Assembly (NCBI GenBank): GCA_036365145.1
Contig: JAEOAD010000699.1
Coordinates: forward strand, 10,699,001 to 10,763,000
Direction: 5' to 3'
From: Orientallactaga sibirica
Taxonomy: Eukaryota; Chordata; Mammalia; Rodentia; Dipodidae
DNA: 64,000 nt
Shown here one piece after another: positions 48,265-59,872 of this stretch. The position numbers and the translations under genes are program-made. The notes below the pieces were generated by a model that searched no databases, was not told where the DNA came from, and saw nothing but the letters and a program-made list of their open reading frames with translations. Each line of letters begins with the position of its first letter. The stretch's first letter is position 1.

Positions 48265-48640
48265 CTGGGTACCCCAGGATCTAGACCCCTTGGAGCAACC
48301 TTTCCCAGTCAGCTTAGGCTACAACACCATGCCTTGGGTAGAGAACACATTTATTTTTCACAGTTCTGAAATCTGCAAGCCCAACATAAGGGCACTGACA
48401 GATTTGGTCTGGTGAGAGCTTTCATTTTGGTTCATAGCCAAGTCTTTTTACTTTGTGTTCATATGAGGGAAGAGGAAAGGGGTTTCTCTGGGCCTCTTTT
48501 ATTAAAGCACCAATCCCCTTAGGAAGTGTCCACCCTCATGACCTAATTACCTCACGAAAGTACCATTTCCAAAATCACCATTGTGGGGAGAGACTTCACT
48601 GTGTGAATAGGGGGACACAAACATTGCTCGTGTCAGAATC
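48265..48640 (-). mobile_element. MLT1-like LTR
   Basis: 'cacatttatttttcacagtt', 'atgacctaattacctcacga' and 'gggggacacaaacattg' follow the reversed MLT1 order. It ends about 150 bases before the RFX8 exon at 48795. Confidence 0.7.
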
Positions 48641-48794
48641 TACAAGCGACTTGGAAAAGGGCCAACAGCCAGGGAAAGTGGGGAGAATGCTCAGGTATCT
48701 GTGTCTCCCTTTAAGACAAGAATCTCCCTGTCCCCTGCACAGAGAAGCTGGAGGATATCGTTTCACTAATGACCCTGTGTGCTATTCTCCACAG

Positions 48795-48841
48795 AAGTCA
48801 CTGAATTTATCAAGAAGACATCCCTTTCCAACATAGCAAAG
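48795..48841 (+). CDS. RFX8: RFX8 exon: EVT...LSNIAK block with internal in-frame deletion
   Basis: The acceptor is ctattctccacag|AA and the donor GCAAAG|GTAGGT. With the G carried over from the exon ending at 44695 it encodes EVTEFIKKTSLSNIAK. The RFX8 counterpart is EVTLFVKRLRRKTYLSNMAK, so about four residues (KRLR region) are missing in frame. Phase agreement with the upstream exon and canonical splice sites make the assignment firm despite the short length. Confidence 0.8.
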
Positions 48842-50187
48842 GTAGGTTGCAGTCAAGCAGACAGAGGAAACAAAACACTTCCTGAAGTGTGATGTGAAAA
48901 GCCTCGAGTCTTCCTCTAAGAGTAGTTAGCTGCTACCTGCAGGGAAGCCAATTCTATCCACCCGTAGCAGAGCACAGATTGGAAGCCTTGCTGGCCATGG
49001 GCTGGAGAGATCTGTGGATCCCATAATGCTCAGTGGCAAGCCCATCCCATCCTCTGCATTGAAAAGCTCCAATCACCTTCATTCTCTCTGTGCAGGTCAA
49101 CACTTAAAGATGCCAGAGGAGGCCCCATGGGGGTACCAACCTCAGTCCACTGAGGCCAAAGGTGAAAGGCATCCCAGCAGCCCTAGGGTGGACAAATGGA
49201 CAGGCAGAAATGTGAACAGAAAGCTAGCCCCCTGCCTGTGGCCATCTGGACTATGTGTCCAGGGTGTCAGGTTCCCCTCAGCTCTGAGCTTGTCACCACT
49301 TCAGTGCTGAAGGAAGGTAGAGAAGGGCCAAAGGAAAGATTAGCCAATCAGTCCTCCTGTGTCTGTAGGTTCCAACCTAAAGGTGCAACCAACTGAAAAT
49401 AACTGGAAAACTTATGATGGTTGTGTCTGTACTGAATATGAGCAGAATTCTTGTCATCATTGGGGATTTTCAGTCATCTAAAGATTACTATATGGTAGGG
49501 CTGTAGAGATTGTATGCAAATAGGGGGTGGGGAGATTGCTCAGTGGTAAAGGCACTTGCTTGCAAATACTATGACATTATATAATTGGATATGCTCTACA
49601 TTATATAATTGGAACCAACCCCATGTGAATGTCAAAGGATGACTGTAGCCAGGAAGGGGGCCACCCTCAAATCTGTCTGCAATCCTGTGGGAAACAGATC
49701 AGGATGGGCTTGGGCACTATAAATCTGTCCCAAGTCAGCGTGGGCTTGAGAGGAGCGCAGCAGGACCTCTATGAACCATCCCCATCATTCCCACACAAAG
49801 CCCCCAACCCCCCAGCATTGGTCAAGGCTGCTGCCCATTAAGTCCTCAGGTCATCCCTGCCCTGCATTATGGCCATGTTCGTGGTTGGGTCCATCTGGCA
49901 GTGACCACACAAAAGGCCCCTGATCTCACCGCAGAAGAGTGATGCCCTTGGGTTCTAGAGCTGCCCTTGCTCCACTCTTATAGCCCTTTGAGAACATTTA
50001 CTTAACACTCCAGTGTCCTGCTTCCTCCTTTGGAAAATGCAGGCGGTTCTAGTTTTAGGATGAACAACTGTTCATCCTATGGAGTCCTAAAATTTAAAGG
50101 AGAAGGTAGCCCCCCTACCTGACAACCCAGAAAATCATCTCCTCAAGGTTAAATTCATGGCTCAGGAATAGACAATAGAGAGGGCAG

Positions 50188-50280
50188 GCAGAGCTGGAGA
50201 TATAACTCAGTAGTAGATGTTTGCTTAATACACAAGGCCCTGGGTTTGTTTCCCAGTACCAGGAAAGGAAGGAAGGAGAG
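50188..50280 (+). repeat. ID SINE
   Basis: 'gctggagatataactcagta' and 'ggccctgggtttgtttccca', with a GGAAGGAA tail. Confidence 0.82.
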
Positions 50281-50639
50281 CAGAGACAACTGTTGAAGAC
50301 CAACAGTCATCTGCTCTGCATGGGGGAGAGCATTGTCTTTATACTGATCAATCACCAGGTCCATTTCCCTTTCTACTGTCACTTGGGCTTGTTGGGGAGT
50401 GGGAGTGGGAGCACAGAGTAGGAATCAGGATGGAGAACAGCTGCAGGGCCCTAGGAGCCCTAAAGACACCTGCCTGGGACAAGGAGATCCAGCACGTCTG
50501 CAGTTTGAACCTTTCAAGTGTCATTTGAGATCCGTGTTCATGGATGATACCCACCGATAACATTTCTTCCCCTCATCAACACAAATCTCCAATAGGAAAT
50601 ATGAATGACTTAATTGCTATGCTTCCTCTTTATCTTTAC

Positions 50640-50780
50640 ACTATGAGAACGGTGCTGAAAAGTCACAGGAGAGCCAGTCTCTTGAAGTCAGACCTACATG
50701 CCATCATCAGTGAAGGCACACCACTCAGAGGAGCTGGAGAGCCACATAAAATGATATTAAAATGTAATCTTGCATTGTAG
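50640..50780 (+). pseudogene. RFX8: RFX8 exon: TMRTVLKS block, acceptor AC and in-frame stop
   Basis: The frame from 50640 gives TMRTVLKSHRR and LLKSDLHAIISEGT, matching RFX8 TMRMVLKSKRR and VLKSDLQAIINQGT. A typical pyrimidine tract precedes it (gcttcctctttatctttac), but the last two intron bases are AC instead of AG. Similarity fades after ISEGT and resumes weakly (LKCN), then an in-frame TAG stands at 50778-50780. No GT donor is found at the matching end. An AG at 50593-50594 (caatag) could serve as an alternative acceptor, with an unknown extra peptide. Confidence 0.75.
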
Positions 50781-53559
50781 CATTTTCTATCGGAGTGTTG
50801 GGTGCACATTTGGGGATGGAGCTGGGGTGGGGACATGGTCATCACTAGGAATTTCTTCATAGTTATTTTTTAATGTTATTCACTCTGGGGTGGCCCAATA
50901 TCTGTGTTCATACATGTTTTCTTGTAGAGGGCAACAGTCATGCCAGGGCATTGCGAAGGGCCCTCTGCTTCCAGGACCTCCCCAGGTATCAATCAGAGAG
51001 TGTCAGCGCCAGTGCATGTTTGCTGAGTAAGTGCATGCACCATGAGGGCCCCGTTCAGTATTGCTGCTTTCCAGGGAATCTCCCTCAAGGGAAAAGATGC
51101 ATTTCTGTATCTATCTTACACACAGAGATTCAATACCTCTTCTATGCTGACTGGATTGGATGGAGTTAGCTGGGTGACTCCCACTGTTAGCAGCACCAGC
51201 TATTAGTGTGCAGTTTATCCATGGTGCTTTTGACCACATTGCACTACTGCACAAGCAAATGATACAAAGCACAAGAACTTTCTTGCTATTTGCTGTTCAG
51301 CAATTATAATTATTTTCAAAAACTATCTCTCTCCCATAAAGAACTCAGATTGCTAATACAGTTAGGGTTAGGTTGCATTCCTGGAGGGTGGAGGTGAATA
51401 TAGTGAGAGAAGGAACTTTCCATCCTTGGGAAACTTCTTGGTGCCATTTCACAAAGAGAGCTGCAAGTGGTTAATGACCTTCTACCGAGATCATAGGTTA
51501 TGGACGAATCTCTCCACCATTCAGATGATGTTATCAGCAGTTGGCAATGGATTTCAGGCTTCCCTAAGTGTGCCCTTCCAGCCATCTCCCTGACAGGATG
51601 CCCCAGAAACATCTAGCAGCTTCTCCCTTTAGAGGAACAACCTCTTCTCAGTGTACTCTGCTATGTCTCAAGGCATCGCCCAGTCCCTGTGAGCTCCTTC
51701 AGGGTGTCACTGCATTTATCTTGGGGCATTCTGCATGGTACTGCCACATAGTAGCACTTCAGTATTTCATAAGCAGGTGGGTGCATGGATTCAGCAACAT
51801 ATAAAAGACTTCCTGTAAAAAGAACTGTTCGTTTTCTTTAACCTTGAAGTAGAGTTGATCATGGTAAGCATATAGCAGTTATTAAGCTACTACATACATA
51901 TTTGTTAGTCGTCTCTGTCTGTCAGTGCCCTTTCACCTGCCACTTGATTGCATTCTCTGTCTCTAACACTCTGGCTGTCCCTAGACCAGATCCTCTTCTC
52001 AGGTGCTCCCCTTCCCTCAGCCCAGCAACAAACAGGATTCAGAGCTCTGGGCAGCAGGTCTCAGTATTGGGAGCCCAAAAGGTCCTCGTCCCCAGGAACT
52101 GGCTCCCCTGGGAATCTCATCTGGCCACCCCAACCCTTGCTCTTGTCTCCATTACTAACCCAGGGAGTCCCAGGAGGACATATGGCCTGTAAACTTCCCA
52201 CTGGCCTGCCTAGGATATCTGTGTGCTCATTGGCATCCTGTAGTGTTCCTTAAAGAGGATGCAAAACCCAGTGGGAGGCAGCATATTGTAGCCACTGCTA
52301 GTACCCAGCAGGCCCATGCTTCTGAAGTCCAGGTAAACTATGGTCATGCCTCAGCGGGGCCACAGCAATCTGCTACTTTTCTGAACTCTGTCTGCTATGC
52401 AGCTAGACTCCGAAAGAGGGTGGGGAGGCTGTGCTTTCTCCAGCAGTACTACCTGTACAGGTGGAGCACCCAGAGCTGACATCACACACTCAGGCTCCAC
52501 CTGATTGAGTACATAACCCTAGGCAAGGAGCTGGTTGCCTTTGATGTCCTCCTCATTTAGATGGCATTAATAAACCAGCCCATTTGTGAAAATGTCAAGG
52601 ATAGGTGAGGTCATGTCTGCACCATACAATGAGCTCATCTAAAGCCTGAGTCTGTGTAATTACAAGGTGGAGCTATTGTTTCAAAACTTATCTTTCCATT
52701 TCAACAAGTGGCAGAGATATGACTGTGTGATTCCAAAGAAGGAATTGCTACCTAGACACATGTGACAAATTCAGACGTTTGTGTTTGAGATGAGTGTGAG
52801 ATCTTGGGAACCCCCTTTGAACTATTGTTTAGGTTTTGTCCCCTGGATTATGCAGTGCATGGATACCTACAGAGAGATTCTGAAAGGGTGCGTTCAACCT
52901 TCTCTTTTCATTTCCTTGTCAGTTTAGGCTATTTAGTTTCCTTGCTGGGAACCCTGGAGCTCTCAGTGTTCTCCTGAACTGCATGTCATCAACCCTCCAA
53001 GAATTTGTCTTCCACGTACAAAACCAAGATTTTTTTTTTTGCAAGAAAGAAATGGGTGTGGATTATTCTACCTAAATTATAGCCTCAAGTACCCATCACC
53101 TACCTATATGCAGAGGTGGCAAACCCAGCCTTAGAAATCATCCTTTGTTCTCTCAATGAGTGCAGGCCTTGGGGAATTCCTTTGAAGCGCTGTCTGTACG
53201 GGGGGGGGGAGGGCATGTACCTCTTCAGAAAGAGGTTCTGCAGCAACACTTGTCCTAAGTGTGTCCAGAGTGGTGTGGATGTAAGGACAGGAAAGAAGAT
53301 TCTTACTTCTTTAGCACGGCACAGAATGCGGAAGTAGTATATCACACTGTGTGTGTTTGTGTGCATGCATGTGTGCAGAATGTGTTTGGGAGCACCTGTA
53401 TTTGGGGTGACAACATGTGTGAATGGGACTATAGGATATGGGGATATGGGAATGAAGGTATGTCCATGGTTGTGGGTATGCACGTGTTTGGTCAAACAAG
53501 CGTATATGTTAGAATGGGATGTAAATAAGTATAAGGCAAGTGTAGGTGAGTGTATGTGT

Positions 53560-53590
<31 letters not shown>

Positions 53591-54195
53591 CTGAGAATGA
53601 TTATATAGTGAGGCTATGAGGGAAGCCATTGTCACTCTGGTGGCCCCAGGCAGATGGGGATAAAGAAGGGGCATGGACTCCAGAGACTTCGACTACAGCT
53701 TGGATGGGAACTAAGAGGCACAAAGTGATAGAGAAGGCCTTGGAGGAGTGGGCCTTAGCTGGCGTGATAAAGGGCAAAGGGTTGAATGTGGCTGAGCGAG
53801 GGAGACAAGGCACTGACTGAAGAGAGAGCAAGAGCCAGATGAGCACGTGTGGGAAGAAGCAACACAGGCCCCAGGCCAGAGGCAGGCTGCAGCTGGGGAC
53901 TGGAAAAGAGCTTTGTGCGTTCTTTTTTCTTTTTCTTTTTTGGTTTTTCAAGCCTCTGGCCACTGGCTTCGCTCCCTAGTCTCACTCAGCCTGGCATTGT
54001 CCATATTCTTGTCCTTCAGTCAAGGAGAGAGGGCAAAAAAATGTTTTATCAAGTCCATGAAGACTGCAGGCCAATTGGGATTTTCAGTTCCCTAGAGATA
54101 ATACATAGAAAACTCTTTAAGAAAGAGCTAGGAAGCCATTTCCAACCACCACCAGGTATCTTTTTCCATTCTTTGCTTCTTGAAAAATAATCATT
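50781..54195. other. No gene recognised
   Basis: This stretch lies after the last clear RFX8 exon. It holds GT/CA-rich patches (53341-53400 and 53555-53580), T and G runs (53031-53040, 53200-53208) and short open frames with no familiar domain on either strand. I looked for the remaining RFX8 exons here and did not find them. Confidence 0.6.
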
Positions 54196-54196
54196 C

Positions 54197-54300
54197 TTAA
54201 GTTGGGGGCACAGGCACACTGCTGTGATCAGGAGGTTGAGGCAAGAGGTTCACACAAGTTCAAGACCAGCTTGTGCCCTGTCCCAAAAAAACAAAAAACT
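54197..54300 (+). repeat. B1-derived fragment
   Basis: 'tgatcaggaggttgaggcaa' and 'gttcaagaccagcttgtgcc', with an A-rich end. Confidence 0.6.
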
Positions 54301-54911
54301 GATAGTAGTCATTCCAGATTCTATATAATGTTTACTCCTTCATATTTGTCTTGGGCAGCACTTGTTTATAACAGCAGTGACATGTCTAGAATTGCATTGC
54401 TACCAAGATGTTTATACACTGAGTAGCTGAAGACTGTGCCGCGTTACTGATACAAGCTTTCACAGGTCTGTTCTATATTTGTGCATACTCACTCAGCCTC
54501 CAGCGTTAACCAGGATGAGCCCAATGAAATCCTTAAGGCCAGGCCCATCACAAAGCAGCTGGACAAGCTAGTCCCACATTCCAGCCATGTGATGTTGCCC
54601 AAGTCTCTGCCATTTTATCTGCAGCTTTCCCCAGTGAGGTGTGGTAGGGGGAAAATGGTGTTTTTGTAAATGTGTGCCTTTGAAGGTCTTGTTTTTGTAA
54701 AATAGTTTAGCCGATTTAAAAAGTACTGACTATTGTCAGTAAAACATTCACTGCTAAGCCCTGGGCTGGTCAGAGGTGAGTAATGGCTTCCATTGTGAGC
54801 ATCTGGCAGACTGCTAGAAGAAGGAAACATCCCACTTTGTTGAGCTTCTCACTGCTCCCATTCATTTCGGACCCAAGGATCGCTGCTAAAAGGAGGATCA
54901 TGAAGTACCAA

Positions 54912-55268
54912 ATGGGGCTGGCAAGAGGGCTCAGTGGTTAAAGGTGCTTAATCTGCAAGCCTGCCAAACCCCAGCAGAAACATGAAGCCAGATGCAAAGT
55001 GGTGCACATGTCTGTAATCCCATTGTGCCTATAGCAATGTGCAACCAAGCCAGGCGAACCCTGAAGTTCATGAGCCAGCTAGACTGGCCTTTCCAATGGC
55101 AGATAAGAGCAGGGAGAGAAAGAGAGAGACTGACCCTGACTTAAGTCAGAAGGAGAGGACTAACACCCCTAGATTGTTCACATATGCATGTGGTACATAC
55201 ATACCCCTCCCTACATATGTGCACATACACACAAATACACCCACATATACACATACACAAAAGAAGTA
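54912..55268 (+). repeat. B2-type SINE, diverged, with CA-rich tail
   Basis: 'ggggctggcaagagggctca' head, 'aagccagatgcaaagtggtg', and a long CACATA-rich end (55195-55260). Confidence 0.7.
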
Positions 55269-55349
55269 CCATGGGATGGTGATGGGAAGAATGCTCAGTG
55301 GTGCTTGTGGCTGCCAAAGCTTCTTCCTAGTTGCTTTGAAAAAATACTT

Positions 55350-55540
55350 CTATGGGCTAAAGATGTAGACATAGCTGAGTTGTAGAGCGCTTACCCAGCA
55401 TGCATGAAGCCCAGGTAGAGGCAGAAGGATCAGAAATTAGAGATCCACCCTAGCTACATGAGTGAGTTCAAGGCCAGCCTGGGCTACATGAGACCCTATC
55501 TCAAAAAAAAAAATAAGTAAATAAGAAAGAAAGTACCCCT
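55350..55540 (+). repeat. B4 SINE
   Basis: ID-like head ('gacatagctgagttgtagag') and B1-like end ('ttcaaggccagcctgggcta') with an A tail. Confidence 0.85.
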
Positions 55541-55773
55541 GGGTTGTCATACGCTCATTGTCCCTCAGTCTAATTAATTCCCACCCCACCCCCATCAATC
55601 CAGATGGAAAGGGTTCCTCCCCAAATCTCCATCTATGGTAACAAATGCTTTCACATCCACTCAAAGCCCTTCAGGGTGGTCAGTGAAGGCAGATTGGAAG
55701 AAAAGCAAAAATAAGAAGGGCCTTTCATCCATCTCTTCTTCAAAGATGTGGTTGCCAGTAGGGTGGTCCACAG

Positions 55774-55970
55774 GAATGTGACTGTTATTTAGAAGAAGCT
55801 TGGGGACATTCATAGAACATATGCATTTGGAAATTCACTTCAAATGTGACCTAATGTTGCTCTCAAACTACACAAAATTTCTCAGTTACATATGGCAACA
55901 TCTCCTTGTACCCAGGCTACTGCCACTGCACTTGTCACAGGGGTGGAGACTTGTTAGTCATGAGATGCTT
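55774..55970 (+). pseudogene. RFX8: Degraded RFX8-like exon relic (HLQ...FTKL / WNLLL region)
   Basis: One frame here reads HLEIHFKCDLMLLSNYTKFL followed by WQHLLV. This resembles the RFX8 stretch that begins HLQAF, contains FTKL and then RWNLLL, including a 20-residue ungapped block. The nucleotides near 55932-55960 (cacttgtcacagggg...) also resemble the LCHRDSFG end of that region, but in another frame. A possible acceptor ccacag ends at 55773; reading from it meets an early TGA. The match is weak and could be chance. Later RFX8 exons were not found to the end of the window. Confidence 0.4.
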
Positions 55971-56404
55971 TACTCAGCCTTAGTACCCACACTTTTCAAT
56001 ACTGTGGGTTCCATGCCCCTTTGTCACAATCAGACATGATACACACAAGAGCAAGTCCATAACAGCTGCCAACCCTCTCCATGGCACTTCTCCAGGGAAC
56101 CTCTGAGGCTGCCCCACAGTGCCTCTATGTAGCACTCAACAACAGCAAAAAACTCTTCAGACAAAATGAGCTGAACAAAATAAGTTTGCACAAAGATCAA
56201 TTCAAGAACTAGGAAATCCTCAGAACCAGGCAAGTTAAGAGTATTCTACTCTGTAATACTGACAGTGCTCCTAGACAAGAAAAGGCTGAAGAAAGCAGAA
56301 CTAGGAACTCTAAGTGGAAGGCTCCTTTCAAAAACTTACCTTCTTTGTGAAGGTTAAAGAAAAGGGGACTTCCTTACCATGCCAAGGAAAGCAAGTCTCT
56401 TTGG

Positions 56405-56580
56405 GAATTTGTCTAGTCCCTACTTTTCCTTCCCTTCCTTGATTTTCTTCCCCTTCCCTTTCACCTCCCCTCCCCTCTCTTCTCCCACTTTTCCTACCCT
56501 CCCCTCCATTACCCTTCCTTCTAACCCCCACCCCCACTCTTTCTCTCTTCTTCCCTCTCCTCCATAGGCTCCTCTCTTCT
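56405..56580. repeat. Polypyrimidine tract (CT-rich on the + strand)
   Basis: About 175 bases of almost only C and T, in irregular CCCTTTC units. Confidence 0.9.
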
Positions 56581-57345
56581 GATTTCTCAGAAGCCTTTGT
56601 TTCTGCTTGGTGACATAGAACTTTATCATGAGAACTTAAACATTTAGATTGGTTGTGATCCACTACAGGAATTCAGTCTAGGTCAGTAGCCTCCTGTAAA
56701 GTAAATATCCTTTACACGTGACCTCATTTTAAAAGTTGTGGAGGGATTAAATTGGGTGGGAGCTTGCAGGCAATTTCCTACCTCCATGCTTCAGAGGATT
56801 CTGCTCGGGAACCACCTCCAAAAAGAATGAAATAAAAGTGCTGTCAGAGACATAGTTGAGCAAATCAGGTCCAGCCATTCAGCCCAAACCCAAACGGAAA
56901 AATTACTGGTGAAAAGCAGGAAAAGAACATTAATGAGAAGGTCTATACCAAAAAGACAACCAACCTCTCAGCTCTGTCTTTGGGGTACTGATACAAGCTC
57001 CCAGGTTGTATAGAGAAAAGATGGCACAGGAAGGGGTTAAGAAAGTGTGGTAGTTACCTTCACATTGCTAGGAAAAAACACCCAACCAAAAGCAGCTGAA
57101 GGCAGTAACAGGTTTCTTTTGACTTACAGCCTTGATGGTAAAGAAAGGTCCTAGAGCAGAAGCTGGACATCACTTTTGGCCATAGCAGGTGGAAAATAGC
57201 AGCAAGAGTGAGCTGAACTCTGGCAAGGGAGAAGATGGTTATAACACCCCAAAGCCTGCCCATAGCAACACATTCCCTCCAGCAAGGCTCCACTTCTAAA
57301 ATTGTCATCAGCTAGGAAACAAGCATTCAAATCACCTGAGTTGGG

Positions 57346-57545
57346 CTACAGAGATGTCTTAGCAGGTAAGGTGCTTGCCTTCAAAGCCTAAGTATCCATG
57401 TTCAACTCCCCAGATCCTACGTAAGTCAGATCCATAAGTGATATGTGCAAGGTTGGGCATGTGCACAGAGTTCAATTGAAGTGGCTGGAGGCCCTGGCAC
57501 ATCAATTCTCTCTCTCTCTCTCTCATTCTCATTTTTTTTAAAAAA
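57346..57545 (+). repeat. B2-type SINE in the MaLR LTR
   Basis: 'gggctacagagatgtcttag' head with CT and T/A-rich tail; it interrupts the LTR just before its last bases. Confidence 0.88.
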
Positions 57546-57547
57546 AT

Positions 57548-57752
57548 GAGGGCTGGAGAGATTGCTTAGCAGTTAAGACTCTTGCCTGAAAAGCCTGAGG
57601 ACGTGTGTTTGACTCTCCAGATCCCACATAAGCCAGATGCACAAAGTGATACAAGCATGCAAGTTCTCACATGCACACAAGGTGTCACATGCATCTGGAA
57701 TTCAATTGTAGTGGCTGGAGGCCCTGGTGAGCCAATTATCTCTCTCTCCCTC

Positions 57753-57790
<38 letters not shown>

Positions 57791-57879
57791 GCACGCACAC
57801 CACACCATACCACACATTTTTAAAAGGCCAGTCTGTTGGGCTTGCCTCAAAAAAAAAAAATGCATGAGTATATGGAGGA
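57548..57879 (+). repeat. B2-type SINE with (CA)n tail
   Basis: 'agggctggagagattgctta' head; a CA/CGCA run (57756-57800) lies in its tail. Placed directly after the previous SINE. Confidence 0.85.
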
Positions 57880-58111
57880 CATGAGTCAAGCCAGTACATT
57901 TTGCCTCTGGCCCCCATAGACTTGTGACCATCTTATGATGAAAAATGCATTCAGTACAACTTTAAAAGTCCCCATAGTTTTTATCACTCCAAACACTGTT
58001 CAAAAGTCCAAAATCTCATCAAAAATAGTGTCTTAACTGTGAGTCTGTAAAATCAAAACACAAGTTAAATACACATAATGGCAAGAGTAAACATTCCCAC
58101 TACAAAAAGAA

Positions 58112-59225
58112 AGCATTACAAGGAAAGACTGAAGTAATGAAATTATGAAATTTGCAGGAAAATGGATGGATCTGGAAAGGGTTATACTTAGTGAGGTAAC
58201 CCAGGCCCAGAAAGCCAAATGTCACATGTTCTCTCTCATATGTGGATCCGAGCTATAAATGATTGGACTTCTATGTGAGTAGGAATAAAACTCAGTAGCA
58301 GAAGCCAGTAAGTTAGAAAAAGGATATAAAGGGACTAGAAAGGGAGGGAGAGAGACTTAATAGGGTGGTATTGTATATATGTAAACATAAGAAAAGATTA
58401 ATGGGGGTGAAAAGGCCTAAGTGAGGTGAGGGGAAAAGATTGAATAAAGGAAAGGTGGAGGGAGGGCTAATCAAAATCTAAGAGGATATATAAATAAGTC
58501 ATATGAAAACCTACTTTTCTGAACAATGGAACACTCAGAAGCCCTAGATTGTTACTAGAAAACTTTCAGTGCCAGGGATGGGATACCTTCCAGTGAGTTG
58601 TTGGCCAGGGAGGTCACTGATACCTCCAAAACATTACAGGCCATTGCCTGATACTGAAACTTGAAACAGGGGTAGTCATGAGCTTTAGGGGTATAACATT
58701 TGCTGGTGTCTGGCTAAATGTATATACTTTGCTCACCAAACTGCCCGGTAACCACTTCTCTTAATGTTCATATCCATATATTAATGCTACTCTCACTTTT
58801 GGTTACACAAGCTTCTCTTTTCAGATGGTGGTGACCTTGGAATGACTCAGAAGGCACCATAGTGCTGAGAAGAAGTGACAAAGGAGTGTTCAGCACTGAA
58901 GCATCTCTAACACACCTTCCAAGGCTCAGGGTCCATTGCAGAAGAGGTGGTGGAAAGAATATAAGAGCCAAAGGAAGGGTAGGACTCCTTACAACATGCT
59001 CCTCCAGACACAAAATGGCCTGGATATCCATGACCTTATAGTGCCTGACACTACCTACACAAGACCATCATGATAGGAGGAAAATATTGTGCCATCAAAA
59101 TAAAAGAGAAACTGATTGAGATGGGAAGGGATAGTGGAATTTCAAGGGGGAAAGTGGAGGGAAGGAGGGAATTACCATGGGATATTGTCTACAATTATGA
59201 AAGTTGTCAATAAAAAACAATAAAT
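58112..59225 (+). mobile_element. L1 3' end (ORF2 terminus and 3' UTR)
   Basis: 'ggaaaatggatggatctgga', 'agtgaggtaacccaggccca' and 'tctctctcatatgtggatcc' are the L1 ORF2 terminus. A 3' UTR of the 12780-13668 type and an A-rich tail follow. Confidence 0.85.
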
Positions 59226-59399
59226 TAAAAAATAAAATAAAATAAGCAGGACAAATATAAAGCCCTGAAGCTCTATGTCTGGCATCCAGAATCCACAATG
59301 ATAACTCCAGGGTTCCAATTCCACCTGCTAGTCCAGGGGAAAAGTACATATTGAACCATTAGCTCACATTAGCAGCCATTCCTTAGTCTTAGCATCTCC

Positions 59400-59872
59400 A
59401 GAATCCTGGGGTCTCAATCAGTATGACAAGAAAAGAAGAGGACTGCTTCTTCTCTTTCACATCTGCCAGGGCCCGGGAAACATTACAGAGGAAGTGGTTT
59501 ATTAAACACAAGTGCTGCTCTTACTGCTAGCTTGAGAACCTCCTCCAGAGACATGGCAGTAGATTCAAAACTCATCAAAGCAGAAACTCAAAGGCTGCTG
59601 AGAGCACAATACTAAAGTAGGCTCATAACATGCCTCCAAGGCATGGAACAATTTGGAAGATGGAGCAGAAAGAATGTAAAAGCCACAGGGCACACACAGG
59701 GTACTCAGAGGCACTGACCTCCCCCCCCAAAAAACAATGACTGACAATAACTCCACTGAGGAGAACCCTCAGCAGAAAGGGGGTATGGGAGAGGAAACAT
59801 AAGGGTATAACCTAAAGGGAAATATGACTAATATGTATTATAGTCATACAATAAAGTTCTCAGGTTTTTTTT
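59400..59872 (+). mobile_element. L1 3' UTR fragment
   Basis: From about 59560 it parallels 3340-3670 ('catcaaagcagaaa', 'ctgagagcacaatactaaag', 'aaagaatgtaaaagccac') and ends in AATAAAG and a T/A-rich end. The interior of the MaLR resumes after it. Confidence 0.75.

Larger units (their letters stand above)
5339..55970 (+). pseudogene. RFX8: RFX8 locus, probable unitary pseudogene (partial, 5' and 3' ends not seen)
   Basis: RFX8 belongs to the RFX family of nuclear transcription factors, which bind X-box DNA through a winged-helix domain and dimerise through a C-terminal region. Ten small + strand blocks match RFX8 in the order expected, and several adjacent blocks agree in splice phase (AG|G between the first two exons, AG|T into the third, G|AA from the 44.5-kb exon into the 48.8-kb exon). 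Retained introns rule out a processed copy. Damage is visible: a frame break at 40.2 kb, no acceptor AG at 44548 and at 50640, an in-frame TAG at 50778-50780, and loss of a conserved basic residue in the DNA-binding domain. In human, RFX8 lies between CREG2 and MAP4K4; neither is visible here. Gene identity is well supported. Pseudogene status is an inference from remembered homologues, and assembly error cannot be excluded. Confidence 0.8.
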
